Positions 17,197-24,847 of a stretch of 64,000 nucleotides of DNA are shown in pieces. Source of the stretch: Pseudomonas sp. IPO3778. Its GTDB lineage: Bacteria; Pseudomonadota; Gammaproteobacteria; Pseudomonadales; Pseudomonadaceae. A model generated the notes under the pieces. That model made no database searches and was not told the DNA's origin. It saw only the letters and a program-made list of their open reading frames with translations. The translations under genes and the position numbers were made by a program. Where the stretch lies: NCBI RefSeq assembly GCF_013386825.1, contig NZ_JACARC010000013.1:1-64000 (forward strand). Reading direction: 5' to 3'. Each line of letters begins with the position of its first letter. The first letter of the stretch is position 1.

Positions 17197-17928
17197 GTGA
17201 GCGTAATCAGTAAATCCATTCTCCTGGTCGACGACGACCAGGAAATCCGCGAGTTGCTGCAAACCTACCTCAGCCGCGCCGGTTTCCAGGTGCGTGGCGT
17301 GCCGGATGGCGCGGGGTTTCGCCAGGCGATGAACGAAGCGCCGTGCGACCTGGTGATCCTTGATGTGATGCTGCCGGATGAAGACGGTTTCAGCCTCTGC
17401 CGCTGGATCCGCCAGCACCCGCGCCAGGCCCAGGTACCGATCATCATGCTCACCGCCAGTTCCGACGAAGCCGACCGCGTGATCGGCCTGGAACTGGGCG
17501 CCGACGACTACATCGGCAAACCCTTCAGCCCCCGTGAGTTGCAGGCGCGGGTCAAGGCCTTGTTGCGTCGCGCCCAGTTTGGCCAGGAACGCAGCGGTGG
17601 CGAGGTGCTGGTGTTTGGCGAGTGGCGCCTGGACATGGTCAGCCACCGGCTGTTTCACGTCGACGGTGAGGAAGTGATCCTGTCCGGCGCCGACTTCGCG
17701 CTGTTGAAACTGTTTCTCGACCATCCCCAGCAAATCCTCGACCGCGACACCATCGGCAACGCCACCCGTGGCCGCGACCTGATGCCGTTGGACCGGATCG
17801 TCGACATGGCGGTCAGCCGCTTGCGCCAACGCCTGCGCGACACCGAAAAACCACCCCGGCTGATCCGCACTGTGCGCGGCAGTGGCTATCAATTGGCAGC
17901 CAGCGTGGTTGCCGGCAATGCCCACTGA
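17197..17928 (+). CDS. gltR: Response regulator GltR, OmpR family
   Basis: A 243-residue response regulator. The receiver domain (about 8-122) has acidic residues DDD at 12-14, phosphoacceptor Asp56 (LVILDVMLPDEDG) and the conserved lysine in YIGKPFSP. The C-terminal winged-helix DNA-binding domain covers about 145-240. In Pseudomonas GltR with its kinase controls glucose uptake genes (gtsABCD, oprB) and related functions. GTG start behind AAGGA. The kinase gene overlaps its end by 11 bp. Confidence 0.93.
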   Translation: MSVISKSILLVDDDQEIRELLQTYLSRAGFQVRGVPDGAGFRQAMNEAPCDLVILDVMLPDEDGFSLCRWIRQHPRQAQVPIIMLTASSDEADRVIGLELGADDYIGKPFSPRELQARVKALLRRAQFGQERSGGEVLVFGEWRLDMVSHRLFHVDGEEVILSGADFALLKLFLDHPQQILDRDTIGNATRGRDLMPLDRIVDMAVSRLRQRLRDTEKPPRLIRTVRGSGYQLAASVVAGNAH

Positions 17929-19387
17929 GCGCCTGCGTGAACTGCGCCGGCGGATTCCGGTACCCCGTTCGCTGCTGGGGCGGATGTTACTGCTGACCCT
18001 GTTGGCGGTGCTGTTTGCCCAGGCGTTGTCCAGTGTGATCTGGGTGTCGCAACTTCGGGCTACCCAGCTCGAAGGCCTGGTGACGGCTGCCCGCAGCCTG
18101 GCGCACTCGATGACCGCCAGCGTCAGTTATTTCCGTTCCTTGCCGGTGGCTTTTCGGCCTTTGGTACTCGACCAGTTGCGCAGCATGGGCGGTACGCGGT
18201 TTGTCGTGACCCTCAACGACAAACCCTTGGGCATGGCCGTGTTGCCGCAAACCCCACGCAAGCAGGCGGTGCTCGGCGCCGTCGAAGAAGTGTTGCGCCA
18301 GACCCTGGGCAGTGACGTGCATGTGTCAGTGGAATTCGTCAGCGCCGAAGACCTGCGCATCTTCAACGCCGGTTTGAAACTCGATGAGTTACCGCGCTCC
18401 TGGGCGCATTACGCACTGACCCTGGAACCCGTGAATCCGCCGGTGTTGGTGACCCAGATCCAGCTGGCCCAAGGGGAATGGCTGTACATCGCCTCCTTGT
18501 TGCCCGAGCCCTACACCAGCCTTGAAGAACAAGGCCTGCCCTCCCAGCAGGTGTGGTTTATCGTGCTGACCAGTGGCTTCCTGTTGTTGTTTATCGGCCT
18601 GCTGGTGCACTGGCAAAGCCGTCCGCTCAAGCGCCTGGCACGGGCCGCGCGAGACATGTCCCTGGGCGCCGACGTGGAGCCGGTGGCCGAAGGCGGTGGC
18701 AGTGAAGTGGTGGAAGTGGGGCGTGCGTTCAACGCGATGCGCGAACGCATCAGCCGTTACCTCACCGAGCGCAGCCAGCTGTTCAGCGCGATTTCCCACG
18801 ACTTGCGCACCCCCATCACACGCCTGCGGTTACGGGTGGAGTTGCTCGAAGACGAAAACCTGCAACTCAAATTCGGCCGCGACCTGGATGAGCTGGAGTT
18901 GCTGGTCAAGGGGGCGCTGCAGTGTGTGAAAGACACCGATATCCACGAGAACATCGAGCCGGTGGACCTCAACCATGTGCTTGATTGCCTGGTGGAGCCG
19001 TACCTGGCGCCCAACGGCAATGGCCGTGTGACCCAGCATGGTCGGGCGCTCACCACCTATCCGGGCAAGCCGCTGGCGCTCAAGCGCTGCATCGGCAACC
19101 TGATCGACAACGCCTTGAAGTATGGGCAGAACGCCCATTTGCATATCGAAGACGATGGTGCGGAGTTCATTCTCCACGTCGACGACGAAGGCCCGGGCGT
19201 GCCGGAACAGCGCCTGGAGCAAGTCTTTGAACCCCACTTCCGCCTGGCCGGGCAGCAGCAAGGTTATGGGCTGGGGCTGGGCATCGCCCGCAACATTGCC
19301 CACAGCCATGGCGGTGAAGTGAGTTTGCAGAATTTGCGCGAGGGTGGATTGCGGGTGACCTTGCAGCTGCCCCGCAGCCTCGACTAG
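17918..19387 (+). CDS. gtsS: Sensor histidine kinase GtsS (partner of GltR)
   Basis: A 489-residue inner-membrane kinase: TM1 about 23-43, a periplasmic sensor region, TM2 before a HAMP domain (WQSRPLKRLARAARDMSLG), a dimerisation/phosphoacceptor box (FSAISHDLRTPITRLRLR) and an ATPase domain with the N-box (CIGNLIDNALKYG) and G boxes (VDDEGPGVP, GYGLGLGIA). The ATG at 17918 is preferred over an upstream in-frame start buried in gltR. It should phosphorylate GltR. The glucose ABC transporter genes that I would expect just downstream are not there; an AraC-family gene on the other strand follows. Confidence 0.93.
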   Translation: MPTERLRELRRRIPVPRSLLGRMLLLTLLAVLFAQALSSVIWVSQLRATQLEGLVTAARSLAHSMTASVSYFRSLPVAFRPLVLDQLRSMGGTRFVVTLNDKPLGMAVLPQTPRKQAVLGAVEEVLRQTLGSDVHVSVEFVSAEDLRIFNAGLKLDELPRSWAHYALTLEPVNPPVLVTQIQLAQGEWLYIASLLPEPYTSLEEQGLPSQQVWFIVLTSGFLLLFIGLLVHWQSRPLKRLARAARDMSLGADVEPVAEGGGSEVVEVGRAFNAMRERISRYLTERSQLFSAISHDLRTPITRLRLRVELLEDENLQLKFGRDLDELELLVKGALQCVKDTDIHENIEPVDLNHVLDCLVEPYLAPNGNGRVTQHGRALTTYPGKPLALKRCIGNLIDNALKYGQNAHLHIEDDGAEFILHVDDEGPGVPEQRLEQVFEPHFRLAGQQQGYGLGLGIARNIAHSHGGEVSLQNLREGGLRVTLQLPRSLD

Positions 19388-19401
19388 TTGCGCGAAGCTA
19401 C

Positions 19402-19541
19402 TTTTGTGGCGAGGGGGCTTGTCCCCCGTTGGGCTGCGTAGCGGCCCCATCACGATCACCGCAGTCTTTCAGACAGATCACCGTCGCAGATTTCAGGACT
19501 GCTGCGCAGTCCAACGGGGGACAAGCCCCCTCGCCACAAAA
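19402..19541. repeat. Paired REP palindrome (GTGGCGAGGGGGCTTGTCCCC type)
   Basis: A 31-bp perfect inverted repeat has arms at 19402-19432 and 19511-19541. It lies between the convergent ends of gtsS and the AraC-family gene. It is related to the repeats at 27990-28083 and 54352-54463. Confidence 0.9.
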
Positions 19542-19564
19542 AATTTCTCACCGCAGGGGCTGCG

Positions 19565-20494
19565 TTAAAGGCTCTGGCGCAACCTGGCCAAATCCCGCAA
19601 CGGTGGCGCGCCAAACAGCCGGCTGTATTCGCGGCTGAACTGCGATGCGCTTTCATAACCCACCCGATAACCCGCCGCCGACGCTTCCAGGCCTTCGGCG
19701 ATCATCAAGCGCCGAGCCTCCTGCAAGCGCAGCTGCTTCTGATACTGCAGCGGGCTCATGGCAGTCATTGCCTTGAAGCGGTGGTGCAAGGTCGAGACGC
19801 TGAGGTTCACTTCCTTGGCCAGGTCATCAATGCGCAGGGGCTGTTCGTAGTTGCCGTTCAACCAACTGATCGCCTGGCTGACCCGATGGCTCTGACTGTT
19901 GGCGACGGCGATTTCATACAGCCGATAACCCTGCGGGCCACGCAACAGGCGATAGAGAATTTCGCGATTGATCAACGGCGCCAGCATCGCGATGTCTTTC
20001 GGCGTGTCCAGCAAGCGCGTCAGGCGCAGCACCGCGTCGAGCAACTGGTTGTCCAGGCGGTCGACATACATCCCGCGTGAGGTCGGGCGCGTGGGCACGC
20101 CCATGGGGCCGGCTTCGGCGATCAGCGCGGTGATTTGCGCCGGGTCGATGTTCACCCGAATCGACAGGTTGGGGTCTTCCGGCGTCGCATCAAGGATGCG
20201 CCCGGCCACCGGCATCGATACCGAGAACACCAGGTAATTGAGCGGGTCGTAGGCGAAGACTTCATCCGCCAGGCGCACCTCCTTGCGGCCCTGGGCGAGG
20301 ATGCACAGCGCAGGTTCCACCAGTACCGGCATGAAATCCCGCGGGGTGTTATGGCGGTTGAGGTACAGCGAAGTGATCGCGGTGCCGTAGGAGCCATCCT
20401 CCCAGGTGTGCCGGCGCACGATGCCGGCGAGTTCTGCGCGCTGCTTTTCCATATCGGCGTCGAGGGGTGTGGAGCGAAGATCGGGCGACGACAT
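19565..20494 (-). CDS. AraC-family transcriptional regulator with AraC_N domain
   Basis: A 309-residue regulator. The N-terminal AraC_N-type cupin domain (about 30-180) is followed by a C-terminal pair of helix-turn-helix motifs (ISWLNGNYEQPLRIDDLAKEVNLS... and ASAAGYRVGYESASQFSREYSRLFG). This N-terminal class is shared with E. coli YqhC and often controls a divergently transcribed oxidoreductase or related gene. The start at 20494 has GAGGA upstream. The divergent neighbour is a small monooxygenase. The shared 326-bp region has a paired inverted operator-like sequence. Confidence 0.9.
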   Translation of the reverse strand: MSSPDLRSTPLDADMEKQRAELAGIVRRHTWEDGSYGTAITSLYLNRHNTPRDFMPVLVEPALCILAQGRKEVRLADEVFAYDPLNYLVFSVSMPVAGRILDATPEDPNLSIRVNIDPAQITALIAEAGPMGVPTRPTSRGMYVDRLDNQLLDAVLRLTRLLDTPKDIAMLAPLINREILYRLLRGPQGYRLYEIAVANSQSHRVSQAISWLNGNYEQPLRIDDLAKEVNLSVSTLHHRFKAMTAMSPLQYQKQLRLQEARRLMIAEGLEASAAGYRVGYESASQFSREYSRLFGAPPLRDLARLRQSL

Positions 20495-20820
20495 GGGACA
20501 TCCTCGGGTGCTTTGACGATGGGCACAGCTTAGCGGCGGCTTTGCAAAGAGTGGTACTTCGATTCTGCACAATCCTTGCCTGATCCTGCGATAAATCGTG
20601 AATCAGGCAAGCAGCGGGCTGTCATCTGCCCGAAATACAGCCGTCATGCCGGGAATAAAACCCGCAGGCTGATTGTTATGTCTACGCATCTCGCAGGATT
20701 GTGCAATAAGCCGGCAGGAATCGACTAACTGCATACACACCCGCGCCAGTATCTTTGATCCTGTGGCAACACGCCCTCACAGTGCTTGCCGAGCATCACT
20801 TCTCAACGGGAGAGTCGAAC
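20495..20820. promoter_or_regulatory. Divergent control region between AraC-family and monooxygenase genes
   Basis: This 326-bp stretch without a gene holds an 11-bp inverted pair: TGCACAATCCT at 20566-20576 and AGGATTGTGCA at 20695-20705, 118 bp apart. The spacing and symmetry suit an AraC-type regulator binding two sites, perhaps with looping. I see no further clear signals. Confidence 0.55.
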
Positions 20821-21162
20821 ATGTCCACCCCCATTCCCGCGAGCCATATGGCCTTTATCCGTGCCCGTACCGGGTGCAGCACCGAACTGGGTGCACGCTT
20901 GAGCAGTTTGATCGAACCGGGCCGCCAGGCTCAGGGTTGCCTGCAATTCTCGTTGCAGCACTCCCTGGCCGACCCGGATGTGTGGTTGGTGTCGGGCTTC
21001 TGGAGCAGCGAGCAGGCGATGAGTGCCTACTTCAGCTCGCCGGCGCTGATGGTCTTCACCGAGTTGTTGAATGACATGGTGGTTCGCAGCATGGACTTCC
21101 AGACCTTTACCGACGCCAGCGCCGTCAACGCCTATGGCGAGTACCTGCAACTGGCGGGTTAG
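20821..21162 (+). CDS. Small antibiotic-biosynthesis-monooxygenase-like protein
   Basis: A 113-residue protein of the dimeric alpha-beta barrel / ABM-like fold. Such proteins act as small cofactor-free oxygenases or bind small ligands. Visible features are the segment GCLQFSLQHSLADPDVWLVSGFWSSEQAMSAYFSSPA, typical of the fold. The start at 20821 has GGGAGAG upstream and is preferred over a longer frame. It is divergent from the AraC-family gene, which is the likely regulator. Substrate unknown. Confidence 0.8.
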   Translation: MSTPIPASHMAFIRARTGCSTELGARLSSLIEPGRQAQGCLQFSLQHSLADPDVWLVSGFWSSEQAMSAYFSSPALMVFTELLNDMVVRSMDFQTFTDASAVNAYGEYLQLAG

Positions 21163-21205
21163 TGCTTTAGAATGGCCGCCTTTCCCATTGGCCAGGACCT
21201 GCAAC

Positions 21206-21454
21206 ATGGCACGTAAAGAGTTTGCCCACCACGAAGCCGTTTCCGCCTTGGTGCGTGAAGATGAAGGTGGCTATAGCGCCGCCATCGCCGTGAAGGCGCT
21301 GGATGGCATGGGCGCACCGCGCTTTCACAAGATCCTCGATGGACAGAAGTTCAAGACCGCCTCCGACGCCGACGATGCCGCAGCTCTGCAACTGGAGCGC
21401 TTGGTCGATGTCGATGAAGACGGTCAGCTCTCTTGGGCAACTTCCGCCAACTAA
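21206..21454 (+). CDS. Small conserved-looking hypothetical protein
   Basis: An 82-residue soluble, slightly acidic protein starting MARKEFAHHEAVSALVREDE, with no signal peptide or membrane segment. The ATG has AGGA nine bases upstream. It begins 44 bp after the monooxygenase stop on the same strand, so the two may be co-transcribed. I do not recognise a domain. Codon use is typical of the neighbours, which supports a real gene. Confidence 0.7.
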   Translation: MARKEFAHHEAVSALVREDEGGYSAAIAVKALDGMGAPRFHKILDGQKFKTASDADDAAALQLERLVDVDEDGQLSWATSAN

Positions 21455-21488
21455 AAACGCCGCTGATCCAAATGGGGGAGCGGGCTTG

Positions 21489-21578
21489 TGTGGGAGCGGG
21501 CTTGCTCGCGAAGGGGGCGTGTCAGTCAATGCATATGCCGACTGATCCACCGCATTCGCGAGCAAGCCCGCTCCCACA
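21489..21578. repeat. Paired REP palindrome (TGTGGGAGCGGGCTTGCTCGCG type)
   Basis: A 24-bp perfect inverted repeat has arms at 21489-21512 and 21555-21578, between convergent genes. The same arm occurs at 31706-31790 and, degenerate, at 48297-48371. Confidence 0.9.
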
Positions 21579-21595
21579 TTTTTATCGCGTTCCAA

Positions 21596-22228
21596 TCAGC
21601 GTTGCGCGGCGCCTGGGCGGTACATTTTGAACAGCGCTTCCGGCCCCAACTGAAAATAATCCGCCGGGCCGCCTCCACGCAGGATCGGCTCGGCGGCAGC
21701 GGTGTCGTACACGCCGTCTTTCAGCAGCCATTTGGCGATATGCACCGCAACCACTTCACCAAGTACCAACCAGCTAGGCACCCGTTCCTGGTCGGCGCGC
21801 TGCAGTTGAATGATCTGCGTCACCTTGCACTCGAACGACACCGGACTTTCACCCACACGAGGCACGGCGATTACCTTCGACGCCACCGGCGTCAAGCCGG
21901 CCAATTCAAACTCGTTGACTTCGGGAGAGACCGGCGCGCAACTCTGGTTCATCTGCTCGGCCAGCGGGCGGGTGGCCAGGTTCCACACGAATTCGCCGGT
22001 CTGTTCGATGTTGTTCAGGCTGTCTTTGCGCCCGACACTGGAAAACCCAATGATCGGCGGAATGTAGTTGAAGGCATTGAAGAAACTGTAGGGCGCCAGG
22101 TTCAGGCGGCCCTGGTTGTCGTGGGACGAGATCCAGCCAATCGGACGCGGGCCGACAATCGCATTAAACGGGTCATGGGGCAGGCCGTGGCCGTTGGCGG
22201 GTTCGTAGAAATGGATATCGTCGGACAT
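21596..22228 (-). CDS. Flavin reductase family protein
   Basis: A 210-residue protein with the FMN-binding split-barrel fold of flavin reductases and related flavoprotein oxygenases (IVGPRPIGWISSHDNQGRLNLAPYSFFN; GFSSVGRKDSLNN). It should bind FMN and probably reduces flavin with NAD(P)H or acts on a small substrate. The start at 22228 (MSDDIHFYEPANGHG) is chosen over a longer frame. It is divergent from the DUF347 membrane protein gene. The natural substrate cannot be inferred. Confidence 0.87.
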   Translation of the reverse strand: MSDDIHFYEPANGHGLPHDPFNAIVGPRPIGWISSHDNQGRLNLAPYSFFNAFNYIPPIIGFSSVGRKDSLNNIEQTGEFVWNLATRPLAEQMNQSCAPVSPEVNEFELAGLTPVASKVIAVPRVGESPVSFECKVTQIIQLQRADQERVPSWLVLGEVVAVHIAKWLLKDGVYDTAAAEPILRGGGPADYFQLGPEALFKMYRPGAAQR

Positions 22229-22422
22229 GGCCGGGGTTCCTGCTGCGCGGTTCGGGGAGGGCATCATAGTGCAATCCTATGCTGCGGATTTCTATCATCC
22301 ATATGGAATTTTCATACAGCCCCCACCTATTTTTCACAGCTCCCGGTTCAGTCTGCGCGCCAGGTCGACACCCCCAATAAGTCGACCGTTTGAACGACTG
22401 AGCCTTTGGAGCCTTCTGCACA

Positions 22423-23178
22423 ATGAACAAACTTCCTCAGATCACCCTGGCGTTCTGGGTCATGAAAATCTGCGCCACGACCCTGGGCGAAACCGCCGGG
22501 GACTTGTTGTCGATGACCTTGAATGTTGGTTACGCCATCAGCTCGATGATCCTGATCAGCGTGTTCCTGGTCACCCTGGTGACGCAACTCTGGTCGAAAA
22601 CCTATAACCCGGTGCTGTACTGGATTGTGATCCTGTCCACCAGCACTGCCGGCACCACCATGTCCGACTTTATGGACCGCACGCTGGGGCTGGGTTATGC
22701 CACGGGCTCGATGATTCTGGTGTCGATCCTGGTGGCGATCTTTGCCCTGTGGCGCATCAGCGGCGATTCGCTGAACGTGAACAAGGTCCAGACCTTTCGC
22801 GGTGAGCTGTTCTACTGGATGGCGATTCTGTTTTCCAACACCCTGGGCACGGCGCTGGGGGATTTCCTGGCGGATGATTCCGGGCTGGGGTTTGCCGGTG
22901 GCGCCTTGCTGATCGGCGCGAGTATCGCGGTGGTGGTGTTGCTTAAATACTTCACGCGGATTTCGTCGGTGCTGCTGTTCTGGGTCGCGTTTGTGCTGAC
23001 CCGGCCGTTCGGTGCAACCCTGGGTGACTTCCTGACCAAACCCCATGAAAAGGGCGGGCTGGACTTTGGCACCATCGGCTCGTCGGCCGTTTTGGCGGCG
23101 GTGCTGGTGGTGATGATCGCCGGGGCGGCGTATGCCCAGCGCCGTTATGGGCGCCAGGCGGTGACCGAGCTGTCCTGA
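22423..23178 (+). CDS. DUF347 / COG4705 multi-pass membrane protein
   Basis: A 251-residue inner-membrane protein built from four related repeats, each pairing a membrane span with a G(E/T)xxGD or similar loop: TLGETAGDLLSMTLNVGY, TAGTTMSDFMDRTLGLGY, TLGTALGDFLADDSGLGF and PFGATLGDFLTKPHEKGG. About eight membrane spans are predicted. The conserved acidic residue in each repeat, facing the membrane, suggests a transport role, but the substrate is unknown. A bidirectional terminator follows. Confidence 0.88.
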   Translation: MNKLPQITLAFWVMKICATTLGETAGDLLSMTLNVGYAISSMILISVFLVTLVTQLWSKTYNPVLYWIVILSTSTAGTTMSDFMDRTLGLGYATGSMILVSILVAIFALWRISGDSLNVNKVQTFRGELFYWMAILFSNTLGTALGDFLADDSGLGFAGGALLIGASIAVVVLLKYFTRISSVLLFWVAFVLTRPFGATLGDFLTKPHEKGGLDFGTIGSSAVLAAVLVVMIAGAAYAQRRYGRQAVTELS

Positions 23179-23187
23179 GGCCAATGA

Positions 23188-23228
23188 AAAAGAGGCCATA
23201 TCAGTCAATGACATGGCCCCTTTTTTAC
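23188..23228. terminator. Terminator between convergent DUF347 and kgtP genes
   Basis: A stem formed by GAGGCCAT and ATGGCCCC, with a loop of about 15 bases, is followed by TTTTTT on the plus strand. A-rich sequence before the stem could serve the opposite strand. Confidence 0.7.
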
Positions 23229-23241
23229 ACCTGCCGAACCC

Positions 23242-24561
23242 TTAGTCCGTGGTGATCCGCGAATGCTTGCGGGTGTCCTTCATGGTCACGTACACCAGCA
23301 GCGACACGGCGATACACGCGGTGACGTACCAGTAGTAGCCGGTCTCCATGCCAATGCTCTTGAACCACAGCGCGATGTATTCGGCGGTGCCGCCGAAGAT
23401 CGACACGGTCAGTGCGTAGGGCAAGCCCACGCCCAGGGCGCGGATTTCAGTGGGGAACAGCTCAGCCTTCACTACGGCGTTGATCGAGGTGTAGCCGCTG
23501 ACGATGATCAGCGCTGCCATGATCAGGAAGAACGCACCCCACCAGGTCTGGATGGTGTGCAGGGTGGTGAGGATCGGCACGGTGAACAGCGTGCCGAGGA
23601 CGCCGAAGGCGATCAGGATCGGCCGACGGCCAACCTTGTCCGACAAACCGCCGATGATGGGTTGCAGGCACATGAACAGGAACAGCGTAGCCGCCGAAAT
23701 GGTGGTGGAGTCGGAGATGCTCATGCCGACCGTGTTCACCAGGTATTTCTGCATGTAGGTGGTGTAGGTGTAGAACGCCAGGGTGCCGCCCATGGTCAGG
23801 CCGACCACGGTCATCAGTTCCTTGGGGTGGCGCATCAAGGTGCGCATGGCGCTTTCCTTGGCCTTTTCTTTCTTGGTGAACGACTCGGTTTCTTCCATGC
23901 CGCGACGCAGGTACAGGGCCACTACCGCGCACAGGGCGCCGATAGCGAACGGGATACGCCAGCCCCAGTCGTACAGTTGTTCGGTGGTCAGCAATTGTTG
24001 CAGCACGATCAGTACGGCCAGGGCGATGAGCTGGCCAGAGATCAGGGTCACGTACTGGAAGCTGGAGTAGAAGCCCCGACGTTCCTTGGTCGCCATCTCG
24101 CTGAGGTAGGTGGCGGAGGTGCCGTATTCGCCACCGACCGACAGGCCTTGCAGCAAACGGGCAAAGACCAGCAGGATCGGCGCACCGATACCAATGGCTT
24201 CATAGCCCGGGCTCAGGGCAATCAGCAGCGAGCCGAAGCACATCAGGTATACGGAAGCCATCAAGGCTTTTTTGCGACCGACCTTGTCGGCGTACAGGCC
24301 CATCAACCAGCCACCGATCGGGCGCATCAGGAAGCCCACGGCGAAGATCGCGGCGGTGTTCAAGAGTTGGGCGGTGGTGTCGCCTTTCGGGAAAAAGGTC
24401 TTGGCGAAGTACAGCGAGAAGGCCGCGTAGACGTACCAGTCGTACCACTCGACCATGTTGCCGACGGATCCGCTGAAGATCGACTTGATCCGGTTGGAGG
24501 TGGTGCGTTCTTTTGCCGGCGCAGCCGCCGACCCCAGAGGCAGGGAGTTGGAGTTATCCAT
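23242..24561 (-). CDS. kgtP: 2-oxoglutarate (C5-dicarboxylate) permease, MFS
   Basis: A 439-residue 12-span major facilitator of the metabolite:H+ symporter family, very like E. coli KgtP throughout (GNMVEWYDWYVYAAFSLYFAK, GFLMRPIGGWLMG, LQGLSVGGEYGTSATYLSEM, TYTTYMQKYLVNTVGM, KSIGMETGYYWYVT). It takes up 2-oxoglutarate with protons across the inner membrane. A sigma-54 promoter and two palindromic upstream sites precede it, and a sigma-54 activator and its kinase are encoded just upstream on the same strand. This matches the P. aeruginosa MifS/MifR/RpoN-dependent permease PA5530. Confidence 0.93.
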   Translation of the reverse strand: MDNSNSLPLGSAAAPAKERTTSNRIKSIFSGSVGNMVEWYDWYVYAAFSLYFAKTFFPKGDTTAQLLNTAAIFAVGFLMRPIGGWLMGLYADKVGRKKALMASVYLMCFGSLLIALSPGYEAIGIGAPILLVFARLLQGLSVGGEYGTSATYLSEMATKERRGFYSSFQYVTLISGQLIALAVLIVLQQLLTTEQLYDWGWRIPFAIGALCAVVALYLRRGMEETESFTKKEKAKESAMRTLMRHPKELMTVVGLTMGGTLAFYTYTTYMQKYLVNTVGMSISDSTTISAATLFLFMCLQPIIGGLSDKVGRRPILIAFGVLGTLFTVPILTTLHTIQTWWGAFFLIMAALIIVSGYTSINAVVKAELFPTEIRALGVGLPYALTVSIFGGTAEYIALWFKSIGMETGYYWYVTACIAVSLLVYVTMKDTRKHSRITTD

Positions 24562-24580
24562 TTAAGGATCCTTCATCTAA

Positions 24581-24590
24581 TTGTTTTTGT
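24581..24590 (-). promoter_or_regulatory. Possible Hfq/Crc CA-motif in the kgtP leader
   Basis: The kgtP leader carries ACAAAAACAA, which contains AAnAAnAA, about 20 bases before the start codon and next to the AAGGA ribosome site. It would allow catabolite repression of the permease. Confidence 0.4.
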
Positions 24591-24624
24591 GGAGCGCGCA
24601 CTAGCGCAGCCTGGTCGGGGCTAT

Positions 24625-24640
24625 AGCAGGAGCTGTGCCA
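24625..24640 (-). promoter_or_regulatory. Sigma-54 promoter of kgtP
   Basis: On the minus strand TGGCACAGCTCCTGCT matches the -24/-12 consensus TGGCACG-N4-TTGCW at all but two positions, with the GG and GC doublets correctly spaced. Transcription would start about 50 bases before the kgtP ATG. Confidence 0.8.
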
Positions 24641-24683
24641 GACAGGTGAAGGCCCGGTCTAGAAGGGTTTGCAGAATTTTTTG

Positions 24684-24697
24684 AGCGGAAAGTCGCT
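24684..24697. promoter_or_regulatory. Upstream activator site 1 for kgtP (putative MifR site)
   Basis: AGCGGAAAGTCGCT is an imperfect palindrome 44 bp upstream of the sigma-54 promoter. It is nearly identical to the second site at 24716-24729. Confidence 0.6.
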
Positions 24698-24715
24698 GAT
24701 GATTGGAGGGTGATG

Positions 24716-24729
24716 AGCGGAAATCCGCT
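24716..24729. promoter_or_regulatory. Upstream activator site 2 for kgtP (putative MifR site)
   Basis: AGCGGAAATCCGCT is a perfect palindrome (AGCGGA-AA-TCCGCT). Its centre is 32 bp from that of the first site, about three helical turns, so two activator dimers could bind on one DNA face. Confidence 0.65.
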
Positions 24730-24744
24730 TATGGCTGCGGGCCT

Positions 24745-24818
24745 CATCGCAGGCAAGCCAGCTCCCACCTTTTGATTTGTGAATACATTCAAAGGTGGGA
24801 GCTGGCTTGCCTGCGATG
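24745..24818. repeat. Paired REP palindrome between mifR-like gene and kgtP
   Basis: A 27-bp perfect inverted repeat has arms at 24745-24771 and 24792-24818. It belongs to the GCAGGCAAGCCAGCTCCCAC family. Confidence 0.9.
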
Positions 24819-24847
24819 GCGCCCTACCAGGCGATACAAGAACCGGT

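Noticed and set aside
15847..17925. 692-residue open frame antisense to edd, glk and gltR
   Set aside because: It spans three well-identified genes and is a shadow of GC-rich codons.
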